Below are positions 36,501 through 48,500 of a DNA stretch of 64,000 bases, piece after piece; position 1 is the stretch's first letter, and every line of letters begins with the position of its first letter. The notes beneath the pieces were generated by a model, which saw nothing but the letters and a program-made list of their open reading frames with translations, did not search any database and was not told the DNA's origin. The DNA is from Diospyros lotus (Eukaryota; Streptophyta; Magnoliopsida; Ericales; Ebenaceae), in assembly GCF_014633365.1 (NCBI RefSeq), contig NC_068338.1:50293716-50357715 (forward strand), in the 5' to 3' direction. Made by a program: the position numbers and the translations under genes.

Positions 36501-39500
36501 ATCTTCATGACCCATTTTTTACACTTTGGATTGACCACCCGTTGCTCCATAAGAAATTTAAGGCTTCGTTGATCTGTCTTAATAACAAACTTACGCCAGA
36601 GAAGATAATGTCGCCGCTTCCTCACTGCAAATACTATTGCTATCAGTTCCTTGTCATACACTGACCTATTTTGACCAGTGGAATTTAGGGAGTGATTGAA
36701 AAGGCAATTGGTCGCTGTTCCTACATCAAGATTGCCCCTAATCCATGCCCAGGCGCATCGGTCTCAACAATGAATTCCCTCAAAAAATCTGGCAAAGCCA
36801 ACACTGGCAGATCGGTCATCACCTTTTTAAGGGATTGAAAAGCCTGCTCCGCTAATTCATCTAAAAAGAAATTACCCTTCTGGAGGCGATCTGTCAATGG
36901 CCATGCCACTTTTTGTAATCCTTCACAAATCTCCGATAATACCCTGTAAGGTCCAAGAACCCTTAAAGTCACGCAAGAATTTAGGGCTGGGCCACTCCAT
37001 ATCCACCTTAACTTTAGAGCTATCCGCAACCACCCTTTCTTGAGAAATGATGTGCCCCAAATACTCAATCTCTCGCAGCCCAAACTGACACTTCTCCGCA
37101 TTAGCATATAGTCGGTGAACTGCTAGGAGCCCCAACACACACCTCAAATGTTCCCTGTGTTTGGCCCTGTCCTTACTGTAAACCAAAATGTCATAAAAAA
37201 ACACCAAAATGAAGTGCCTCAAATGCTCCTTAAAGAGCTCATTCATCAAAGATTGGAACGTGGCGGGGGCATTTGTTAACCCAAATGGCATAACCAAAAA
37301 TTCATAATTTCCTCGTGTGCAAAAAATAGTCTTAGGAATGTCATTAGGTGCTATTCGTATATGATGATACCTCGATTTCAAGTCCAACTTGGAGAAAACA
37401 ACAGCCCCATTCAATTCATCCAATAATTCTTCAATAATTGGAATTGGAAATCTATCGGGAATTATTACATTGTTTAAAACTCTATAGTCAACGCAACGCA
37501 AAATCTCCAACCTCCATCCTTCTTCTTGACTAGCAACACTGGGCTGGAAAAGGGACTCACACTCGACTTGATAAGCCTTGCTGCCAACATCTCTCGAACC
37601 AGCCTCTTAATCTCATTTTTCTGAAGGTGGGGGGTATCGGTAAGGATGTACATTCACCGGAGGCACTCTTGGTTGCAATGTAATCACGTGGTCCTGCCTC
37701 TGGTGTGGGGGAAGCCCACATGACTCCTCAAATACATGCTCAAACTCTGCTAGTAGCTCCTGCAAGCTGCCAGGGACTGCCCCTCCCGCTTCCTTTTCCT
37801 TGGCAGTTAAACTCTGCAACTCCAACAACACCCCTTCTCCATTCTCTTTAAACACCTTTATCATCGACTTCAACGCTACCAAGGTTTTACTGAGGCTGGG
37901 ATCCCCATGCAGTGTTATGGTAGCTCCCCCTACTCTAAACTTCATAACTAATGAGACCCAATCCATTTGTGTCTCCTTGAGTGTGGCCAACCACTTCATT
38001 CTGAGGATTATGTCTAAGCTTCCCAACTCCAATGTGATGCGGTCACCAATCAAAACCTGGCCCAAAGCTGACCCGATCACGCCGGAATAATATTTTAATA
38101 TTTTTTAAGTTTTATAATTCTACTTGATTTAGGATTCAATTTCATGTTTCTACTTGATTTAAGATTCTATTTCATGTTGGATTAGGATTTTATTTTTATT
38201 AGGATTCTAGTTGGATTTTGTTTACAAATATTAGATGGATTTGGATTAGTCAAATACTATAAATATGCCTAGCATCTAGAGTTTGTAATCAAGTTTTTCT
38301 CAATTAAATTTCAGCAACCAATTTGGGTTTTCTTAGCAAAAAAGTCTTGTTTTTGCATCTTCTTGAAAGCTAAGCTTCGGCTATTGAAGTTTGTTCTTTC
38401 AAAGGTTTATTTTGGTGTGTTTTCTTCACACTCGCGCTACACTCTGCGTTAGGTGGTAGCGGTTAATTAACCAATCAGATGGCTAATCTTGAAGGTAACG
38501 GTAGCAACTAGCCTCGTGACGGTGATCGGGGGTTGTTCGCAGTTTGGAGAGCAATCGAAGAACAGCGGGAAGTAACTCGTACTATCTAATAGCGATTGGA
38601 GCAAATTAGCAACCAATTGGGTACCTTACTACGAGTTGATAATGACAGGAACCTGAATAATGGGGTGAATCAAGCCGGAGCGAGAAGACCACCCATTAAT
38701 CATGTCCTTGTTAATCCTAGAAGACCAGTGATTGAAGATATTGATGAAGATGATGATTTTGGTCGAGCAATAGCTAACCTTGGTGGTAGAGGGGTTAGGA
38801 GGAATGCGCATTAGCACAACCACTGGGGTAACGATGAGTATAAACTAAAAGTTGATATTCCTACCTTTAGTGGAGATCTTGATATTAAGGGGTTCTTGGA
38901 TTGAATCACTGAGGTTGACCGTTTTTTCGAATACATGGAGATCCTAGATGAACGACAAGTAAAGTTAGTGGCTTACAGATTGAAGGGCGATGCATCCGTT
39001 TGGTGGGAGCGATTAAGAGAGACGAGATTGAGGGAAGACCGACAACCAGTTTAGACATGGAGACGAATGAAGCAGCTGTTAAGAGGTAGGTTTTTGCCCC
39101 CTGACTATGAACAATATATGTTTGAAGCTTATCAAAGATGTGCACAGGGAATGAAGAGTGTGAATGAATATATCTCTGAGTTTTTGCGATTGGTAGAGAG
39201 AAACCAATTGTTAGAAAGTGACAATCAACAAGCAGCTTGTTACTTGAATGGATTGAAGCCTGTTATTTGTGACAAAATTGGGGTTTAGATGGTTCTGAGT
39301 GTGCAAGAAACAAGGAACTTAACTTTAAAGGTTGTGTTAATGTTGAGTGAGAGAGCTCGTAATGACAATTATCGTCGGTATAGTGAGAATGAAAATAAAC
39401 AAGCAGCTTTTGATAAAGGCAAGTCGGTTCAGGGAACGCAACCCTCCAATTCACCCCATATAGCCAACCCTAATAAGGTTACAACGGGGGAAAACATTCG

Positions 39501-42500
39501 AGGTACTACTTCTAATCTTCCAAAATCCCCTAATCCTTATGCAAAGCCTATTCTTTTAAAATGTTTCAAGTGCAATGAGGTTGGACATCGATCTAGTGAT
39601 TGCCCAAGGAGGAAAACAGTTAACATTGTAGAAAGGGAAGAGGAAGATGTTGCTGAAGAGGAAGTATATTGCGGGCCTGATGGTGAGGATGACTGTAATA
39701 CCTTGGGAGCCCAGAGGAGAATAGTATATATCGAGGATAGGTAAGGAAAAAAACAACACCAGCTAGATACCTTTTGAACTGAATGTTGGCAAAGAACTCC
39801 CAAGTTAAGCGTGCTTGACTTGGGGTAATCCAAGGATGGGTGACCTCCTGGAAAGTTTGCGTAGGCCTATCAGGGTAAGTTGTCCCGGACCTTCCTATCG
39901 CTCGATGCGGGATGTTACAGGTGGTATTAGAGCCGACCCTTGGTGAAGGCGGTCCGAAGAGGGCGGGGAGTGGTGCTGGGGCTCGAGGGCCTGTACAAGG
40001 AGCGACTTCTGGCAGGCTTCTAGGATGGCAGCCCCCAAGGGGAGAAGATATAGGACCAGTTGTAAGGTCGTATGACGAGGACGTCATGTGCTCAAGGGGG
40101 GGAGAATGTAATACCTCGAGAGCCCATAGGAGAATAGTATATATCGAGAATAGATAAGGAAGGAAACAACACCAGCTGAATACCTTTTGGGTTGAATGTT
40201 GGCAAAAAACTCCCAAGTTAAGCGTGCTTGACTTGGGGTAATCCAAGGATGGGTGACCCCCCTGAGAAGTTCGCGTAGGCCCATCAAGGTAAGTTGTCCC
40301 GGATCTTCCTATCGCTCGATGCGGGATGTTACAATGACGAAGAAGATTATGGACATGAGGAATATACCTTTGTAGTGAGGAAGTTAAGGCTATCTCAAAA
40401 GAATAAAGATATTACTCAACGGCATAAGCTTTTTCGCACGAGGTGTACGGTGAAAGGAAAAATCTTTGAGTTGATTATTGATAGTGGAAGTTAGGAGAAC
40501 ATTATAGGAAGAGACGTGGTGGCAAAGATGCAGTTAACTCCTGAAAAACATCCAAGCCCTTACATGATTGGATGAATCAAAGAAGTTGGTGGCATACATG
40601 TGGATGAATGTTGCAAGGTGCCTTTCTCTGTTGGTAAGTACTCTGATGAAGTCTATTGTGATATTGTTGATATGAATGCTTGCCATATTTTATTTGGGAG
40701 GCCTTGGCAATTTGATGTGGATGCTAAGTACTCGGGTAGGAAGAACACATATCAGCTTGAGAAAGAAGGTGTGCGTTATACTTTGTTACTCATAGTGGAA
40801 AAGAACTAAACCAAAGCTTCTGAAGTGGAGGGGTGAAATTTTCTTACCATTACACATAAGCACACTGAGTTTGTGAGGGAGTATAAAGATACTCGAGAGG
40901 TTCACTTATTGGTTATCAAGGGAGAGAGCATGAGTGAGCCACTGAAGGTGAATCAAATTCTAGTGGAGGTGCAGGGATTGTTGGAGGAATTTCTTGATGT
41001 GGTTCCTGAGGAGTTGCCTAATGAGCTACCTCCTATGAGGGATATTCAACACCACATTGACTTGCTTTCTGGTTCTAGCTTGCCTAATCTACCACACTAC
41101 ATGATGAGTCCTAGGGAGAATGAGATTTTGCATGAGCAAGTAGAGGAATTGTTGAGAAAATGGCACATTCAGACTAGCATGAGTCCATGTGCAGTGCCAG
41201 CATTATTGACACCAAAAAAAGATGGGAGTTGGAGGATGTGTGTTGACAGTAAAGCCATCAACAAAAATACTATTGGGTACAAATTTTCAATTCCTAGGCT
41301 GGACGACATGCTTGATCAACTTGATGGGGCTGTGATTTTTACCAAAATTGATCTTAGAAGTGGTTATCATTAAATCAGAATTCGATCTGGAGATGAGTGG
41401 AAGACAACTTTCAAGATGAGAGATGGGTTGTTTGAGTGATTAGTCATGCCCTTTGGACTAACCAATGCACCAAGCACTTTCATGAGACTAATGAATCAAG
41501 TATTACGCCATTTCATTGGTAAATTCGTTGTGGTGTATTTTAATGATATTTTGATATACAGTAAGTCTATTAATGAGCATGAGGGGTATATTCGGGATGT
41601 GTTGAGTGTGTTGAGGGAAAACAAACTTTATGGTAATTTGAAGAAGTGTACTTTTATGAGTGAGAGCTTGTTGTTCTTGGGCTTTGTTATAAGCAAATAG
41701 GGCATAAAGGTAGATGAGGAAAAAGTGTGAGCTATTAGAGAGTGGCCAACCCCTAAAAATGTCAGTGATGTGCGAAGTTTCCATGGGTTAGCAACTTTCT
41801 ATAAGCGGTTTATCAAACACTATAGTAGTATTGTGGCTCCAATTACTGAGTGTTTAAAGAAAGGAAAGTTCCATTGGGGTGCAGAACAAGATCAAAGTTT
41901 CGCCTTGATAAAAGAGAAATTATGTATCGCTCTTGTCTTAGCTTTGCCAAGTTTTGACAAATTGTTTGAGGTTGAGTGTGATGTGAGTGGAGTGGGTATA
42001 GGTGCTGTGTTATCCCAAGAGAAGAGACCAATTGCATTTTTTAGTGAGAAGTTGTGTGAAGCCAGAAGAAAGTGGTTTACTAATGATAAGGAGTTTTATG
42101 CAGTGGTGAGGGCTCTTAAGACATGGGAACATTACTTGATTGCCAAAGAATTTGTTCTTTACACGGATCACCAAGCTCTTAAGTACTTGAGTAGCCAAAG
42201 GCAATTGAGGAATGATATGCATGCTAGATGGTATGCTTTTATTGATAAATTTTCTTATAAAATTGTGCATAATCGAGTGGCGGACGCTTTGAGTAGGCAT
42301 GTGGATTTGATCAAGACCCTTAGTGTTGAGATTGTTGAGTTTGAGTGCTTGAAAGAATTATATGCGACAGACGAGAATTTCAAACATGTGTGGGAACAAT
42401 GCATGTCTCGGCAACCGTCAGGAGATTTCTATGTGCATGATGGGTTTCTCATGAAGGGAAATCAGTTGTGCATCCCTTGCACATCTCTTCGTGAGAAAAT

Positions 42501-45500
42501 TATTCGAGATTTGCATGGTGGTGGCTTAGCAGGGCATCTTGGCAGAGACAAGACTATTGAAGCTGTTATGGGAAGGTATTATTGGCCAAGAGCAAGGAGA
42601 GATGTTTCTATTATTGTGGCGAGGTGTTATATATGTCAAATAGCTAAGGGGCACTCTTCTAACGCCGGTCTCTACATGCCATTGCCCGTTCCCAATGCTA
42701 TTTGGGAAGATTTGTCTATGGACTTCGTGTTGGGTCTACTGCGAACCCAATGAGGTATGGATTTTGTTTTTGTAGTGGTTGACAGGTTTTCCAAGATGGC
42801 GCACTTTCTCCCATGCAAGAAGATGACAGATGCAGTAGCTACAACCAAACTGTTTTTCAAGGAGATTGTTAGACTACATGGAGTCTCTAAAACTATTACT
42901 TCGGATTGTGATACAAGGTTTTTGAGTCACTTCTGGATTACCTTGTGGAGAATGTTCTATTCATCTTTGAATTTCAGCAGCAGAACACATCCCAGACTGA
43001 TGGACAGACAGAGGTGGTGAATTGTACCTTAGGAAATCTGATTCGCAGTGTTTGCAATGACAAGCCAAGACAATGGGACCTAGTCATAGCTCAAGTGGAA
43101 TTTGCCTACAACAACGCCGTGCATAGCTCAACAGGAAGATCACCATTCTCTATCGTATACATGAAAGTTCCTAATCATGCATTGGATTTGGTAAAATTGC
43201 CAAAGGTACCAGGTTTCAGTGTTGCAGCTAGTGACTTAGCCGAACACATTCAAGCAGTTCAGGAAGATGTCAAGCAAAAGTTGCATGAGGTGAATAAGAA
43301 GTACAAGGCAGCAGCTGACAAGCATAGGAAATACAAGGTATTTGCGATTGGAGATGAAGTCATGATATTCTTGAAGAATGAACGGATTCCTGCAGGACAA
43401 CAAAACAAGCTCAAGCCAAAGAAGTATGGTCCTTATAAGATTACAAAGAAGATCAATAATAATGCTTATGTTGTGGATTTGCCAAATCATATGGGTATTT
43501 CCAAAACATTCAATGTTGCTGATCTTTCTTTGTATTAGCCGGACGTTGAGTTGTCATACCCAGATCATAATTCGAGGATGAATTCTTCTCAAGTGGAGGT
43601 GAATAATGCGGTCACCAATCAAGACCCGGCCCAAAGCCGACCCGATCACGCCGGAACAATATTTTAATACTTCTTAAGTTTTAGAATTCTACTTGATTTA
43701 GGATTCAATTTCAGGTTTCTACTTGATTTAGGATTCTACTTCTTGTTGGATTAGGATTTTATTTTTATTAGGATTTTAGTTGGATTTTGTTTACAAATAT
43801 TAGATGGATTTGGATTAGTCAAATACTATAAATATGCCTAGTATCTAGAGTTCGTAATCAAGTTTTTCTCAATTAAATTTCAGCAACCTATTTGGGTTTT
43901 CTTAGCAAAACAGTCTTGTTTTTGCGTTTTTTTGAGAGCCAAGCTTCAGCTATTGAAGTTTGTTTTTTCAAGGGTTTATTTTGGTGTGTTTTCTTCACAC
44001 TCGCGCTACACGCTGCGTCATAATGGTAGGAAATCCTCCACTAGTTCCACATTTTGCAGTGTTAAGGTTACCCCCTTACACACTCCAACCCCTTGAACAA
44101 CCATGCCCGACCCCATGATCACGCCATAGCCTATTGTTTGTGTTTGGACCGGTCCCAATTTCTGCCCCAATTCAGACGCTATAAAGTTATGGGAAACCCC
44201 GCTCTCAATTAGGACCACCACCTCCTGACCCTCTGTTTCCACTTTGATCTTCATGATCTGTGGAGGGGTTAATCCCACTACCAAGTTTATGGACAGCTCC
44301 ACTACTTCCCCCGTTTTGATCGTATCACCTTCCTCTCTTGAATTCTCCCCTATTTTAGCTCCTTCTATATCTTCTTCTTCCCTTTCCTCCTCGTAAATTA
44401 CCATCACCTGCAGCTCTTTGTTCTTACATTTGTGTCCAATCGTATATTTCTTGTCACAATGAAAACACAACCCCTTAGCTCGTTTGGCTTGTAGTTCACT
44501 CTCACTTAGTGGTTCGAGGGAGGCACCAAGGAGCCATTACATTTGGCTTGTAGTTCACTCTCATTTGTACTTCCCTCGTTGTTGGTTGGCGACCAGGGTT
44601 GCAGGGGCTTGTGCTCTGTTTGGGTCGAGACCAGAATGACTCCCTCGGACCACTAGATTCCTCTCCTGAATTCGTTGGGCTAGGTCCATCATTTGCTCTA
44701 GCCCAATCAGGCTCAACACCCTCATCTCCGTCCGTATGTCGGGTCTCAACCCATTTATAAAGTGTCCCTCCAATAACGCCTCTGGCATGTCCTTGAGCGA
44801 TGAAGCCAGCGTCTTGAAGCAGAGGCGATAGTCCTTGACGGACCCCCACTGCTGGAGCAGAAGGAACCGCTCCTCCACTGTGCCTTCCTGTGTGGGCCAG
44901 AACCTATTCCTCATCATCGCTTTAAGCTCCGCCCAACTCCTCACATGTCGCCTTTGCTGCTCCCATTAGAAGTGGAGTCTAACTTCTTCGCATCTGACAA
45001 TTGATTCACGGAGAAGTACTGCTCAGCCCGAAACACCCAACCATCCGGGTTGTCTCCTTCAAACATGGGCATCTCCAGGCGTCGACTCCTTCCTTCCGAC
45101 CTCCCATAGCTCTTGTACTCGTCATTGACTTCCCCGTTCTGGTTCCCTAGTTCAGGTGTGGCCTCCCCAATGAGGGATGAACCCATCGGTAGGTTCTCGC
45201 CAACTATTTCCTCTTCCTCCCTTTCTCCTGGTCTTCCCATCTCTCCATCAGCAGGCTAAATTGTTCCATCATCGTCGCCATGTTTTTCTCTATGTTCCTC
45301 ACCTTCTGAAACTGTTCCATCATTGTCGCCATGTTTTTCTCTATGTTAAGCACCTTCTGGAACTCCTTTTTCATCAATTCCAATCCTATCTGCAAACCCT
45401 CCATCTTCCCTTCAATCTGCTGTTGATAACTCTCCATTCTTCCCTCCAATTTCCCCACTCTCTTAGAGACGGTCACCCCCATGGATTGTTGCTCTGATAC

Positions 45501-48500
45501 TAGAATGATAGAACTCCCTCAATTTTGATTGTATTCCATAGTATGACAATAGGAATTTTCTCTATTACAACAAATTACAGTAGCAAAATTGAACAATTAC
45601 ACCCCAAGGAAAAAATATGCTAATAAGCCAATTCGAGAGGGCCTCTTCTCTCCCTGACAATCTCCAAATTTTCCACACACCCTCTCTCTCCTCCTCCCTC
45701 CCCTTTTATACCTATTCCTCATTCCGTTTCAGTCACGTGAATGAATATTCCCCTCTAACCAAGTTCTGACTCTTTTGCCCCTGAATCAATTTCCTTGGTT
45801 GCCCCTATTGTTCCTTTCCTTTTACACCTTTGTTAGGTGTGACTAATGGGAGTCCTAACACTTAGTTGGTATAATAACTTTTACAGTTACTTTGCTTGTA
45901 TTAGGTGCCTCTTCAGACCCAAGCTTCACCTGATAAGTCCTGATCATTATTTGCCTTTAATAAATATTAATAGCAGGACAAGCAAATTGGGGTTGAAAAT
46001 CATCATGTTTAGATGCATACAGAACCGCTCTTCCTGATAGGAATTAATAAAATGCCACTGGGTATTCCTATTTAGCCTTCTTGAAAAACCGAGTCTTTGA
46101 ACTTTCATGATGAGGTAAGTTAAAATACCCCAGACTGCTTATTTCTCCTATGTGCTGTTGCTCCCATGTAGTCTCTTCTGCTTGTCACCTTCTGGTGGAT
46201 TTACTTTTTATTAGCAATTTTGTTTTGGTTTTATTTACTATTATTGCCAAGTGTTCCAACTTACACCAGGGAGCAGGGAACATGTGAGATTGATGCCATA
46301 GGTGCAGTAGCCAAGTGAGATTTTTTATGGTCTTGCTTGCATATATTCTGCTATAGATGATTTGTTTTTGTTTAATAATGCCTTTCTGAGGACAACTATT
46401 GAATGTGGCAATAAGATGGCGTCCACCAATCAACTGCTCTGCAACGTTGCTTCATTCTTCTTAGGTTATCTTCTATTTGTGGGCATTTCCTTTCTTTTTC
46501 TTTTGCATGGTCTGAAGTGTGTGGAAAAGGGACTTCTAGTGTTTATTGTAATGTCTTGACATCTTGAATATTGATAGGGTAGTTTGAGATTTTAGCTCTT
46601 TTTTTAGCCTTTTCCATTTGATTTGTTTTACTCCTAACATTTGAAATGAATTTGACGTCATGCTTTACAGAATTATTTTGTGGCAATATATTTGTGACAT
46701 CTGAAGTTTCTATGGCACATTATTACCTAGACTGTTTTAATATCTGGACTGTTTGTGGATATCCATTTGTAATCTGCTACCTTTTACTTCATTGCTTTTG
46801 CAATAATCAGATGACATGGAAGATGAGATTGTTTAATAAATTTGACAGGGTAAAATGGAAGAGTTGAGGGATCTCTTGACAAAGAAGAAAACTCAAATTG
46901 CTTTAATGATGGAGAGGACAGCAAAAGTTAGGAGAATGAAGGATGAGTTGCAGCAGAGTCTCTCTCTGGTATGAAAGGCTGGTAATTGATTGCTAGACAA
47001 AATACATTTAAATATTAGTTTTATTTCTAGCTTTCGTTTGGGGCTTTCTTTTTCCCATTTGTTCAAGTTTGTTTGTTATTTGCTTCCTGTTCTTTTCCTT
47101 GGTTAGTCTTTAATATTTTAAAATATCAAGTAATCAATTTTGCTCTTGAATGCTCAAGTTTGCACATAGTGAAGAGGAAAAGTGGAAATTACCACTCATG
47201 AAGCATATTTTCCATCTCAAAGCATTCTCATACACAAAATTGTGACAGTGAGAGCTGGTTAATCCCTCACTCAATCAAAGTAAAAATTTTTTAGGCTGCA
47301 AAAGAACGACTTGAGCTGGAAGAAAATCACCACCGCAAAATTGACCACATCCAGAAGATGGTGAAGCAAGTGAAGTTGCTTGAACAACAAATTGATCATA
47401 TTCACGAGCAACATATCAAGAGTACACAGGTTCTTTATTGCAATGTTCTTTTTCCTGAATGTTCCTCTCTATATTTTTTACTTATAGTTTAAGGTATACG
47501 TTTTTGACACCCATTCATTACTACTTTTCTTCAACTGTTTCTGTTGGTGTAATTTGCTAACTAGAAAGGACAATTTCCTGAATGTCAAGCATTGTCAGTA
47601 ACAGCAGTTGTAAAATGAAAAAAAAAAAAAGAATGAAAACAATTTTTTCATAAACTTGAACCTGGACATTGACTCAACTTGATTTGAGCAATCATATACA
47701 TCATATTCCTAAGCATCTTGTTCAGTGATTTCCCAACTGCCAACTGTTTGTCCCCTTTGAAAAGCAAAATGAAATAGACTGAAGTCAGCGAACCCTATGT
47801 GCCTGAGATTAGAAGTTAATTGTTTGATGGATAATGTTGTCTGCTATTGCTCCCAAGCAAGGCTATGGTGAGCTTGACTTCTGGGACCCAGCTTGGAGGT
47901 TGGACTGTTAAGAGTCGTGGATTAAAGGTCAGAGGTCACAAGGCCTGGCTTTGTCCATCATAACCCTGTCAAAGCTTTCTTTCCCTTCTTACTTGAGGAA
48001 TCCTGGCGTTGATGTCAGACCTAAGTAGACAACAGGAAGGAAAAGATGGCTGGTTACAGAGCACCAACTTATACTGGTATTACTATGTAACTGATCCGGG
48101 CACAGTGGCATCACTAATAACTTCTTACAGTTGATCTCCTTTTCTCCTTTCATCAACTTGGTCAGTCATTTGGAGAGTGAATGAAACATGTTGCAAAACA
48201 CCTTGTTGTAATATTTATTTTGTGGTAGGCTGAGGAATATGAAATTGAGGAAAGGCTAAAGGAGCTTCATGACCAGTATGATGCTGCTAATACAACACTT
48301 TCAAGGTTATTCTTTTTATTTTTATTTTATTTTATTAAGTTCTAGAATTAAAGTAATTTGCATGATGTTCATAGCTCATTAAACTCAACAATGACAATGG
48401 TTTTGATTGAGCATGCGGACAGAATAGGTAAAATATTCAAAATTGTTGACATTTCAAGAGTTATTGGACATTTCTCTAGGAGTTTCCAAGAGGTTCAGGC

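Larger units (their letters stand above)
39694..40333 (+). mobile_element. Cassandra-type TRIM retrotransposon (5S rRNA-bearing), 640 bp
   Basis: Two LTRs (39694-39919 and 40107-40333) begin TGTAATACCT and end GATGTTACA. They are flanked by ATGAC on both sides (39689-39693 and 40334-40338). A primer site GTGGTATTAGAGCC follows the first LTR and the purine tract CTCAAGGGGGGAGAA precedes the second. There is no coding capacity. The 5S-like block in each LTR identifies the Cassandra family. Confidence 0.95.
38035..44020 (+). mobile_element. Ty3/gypsy element 3, nested inside chromovirus 2
   Basis: Two 417-bp LTRs (38035-38451 and 43604-44020, TGATGCGGTCACC... GCGTCA) in the opposite orientation to the host element. 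Flanks are CAATG (38030-38034) and TAATG (44021-44025), a 5-bp duplication with one change. The insertion lies inside the host protease frame (host FLPL before it, ELGSLD after it). A Cassandra TRIM is nested within. Its frames carry many premature stops. Confidence 0.93.
34583..45860 (-). mobile_element. Ty3/gypsy chromovirus 2, 11.3 kb including nested elements
   Basis: LTRs at 34583-34934 and 45506-45860 are flanked by CTTAG (34578-34582 and 45861-45865). On the minus strand the 5' LTR is followed by CTAGTATCAGAGC, close to the initiator-Met tRNA primer site. The 3' LTR is preceded by the purine tract TTGTGGGTGGGAGTAT. Gag, protease, RT, RNase H, integrase and chromodomain run in that order. 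The element is split at 38035-44020 by a second gypsy element; without it the length is about 5.3 kb. Confidence 0.95.
31965..46848 (+). other. SMC6 intron 6 (14.9 kb, transposon-filled)
   Basis: Donor ATT|GTGAGT at 31965 and acceptor TTTGACAG ending 46848. It holds a deleted chromovirus (32785-33830), the 11.3-kb chromovirus with its nested elements (34583-45860), and flanking native sequence. 45866-46848 shows nothing beyond ordinary intron DNA. Confidence 0.85.

Noticed and set aside
39537..40287. Long minus-strand ORFs across Cassandra
   Set aside because: Antisense shadows running through LTR and 5S-derived sequence.
39790..40290. 5S rRNA genes
   Set aside because: Only part of 5S is present and each copy lies in an LTR of a TRIM with TSD, primer site and purine tract.
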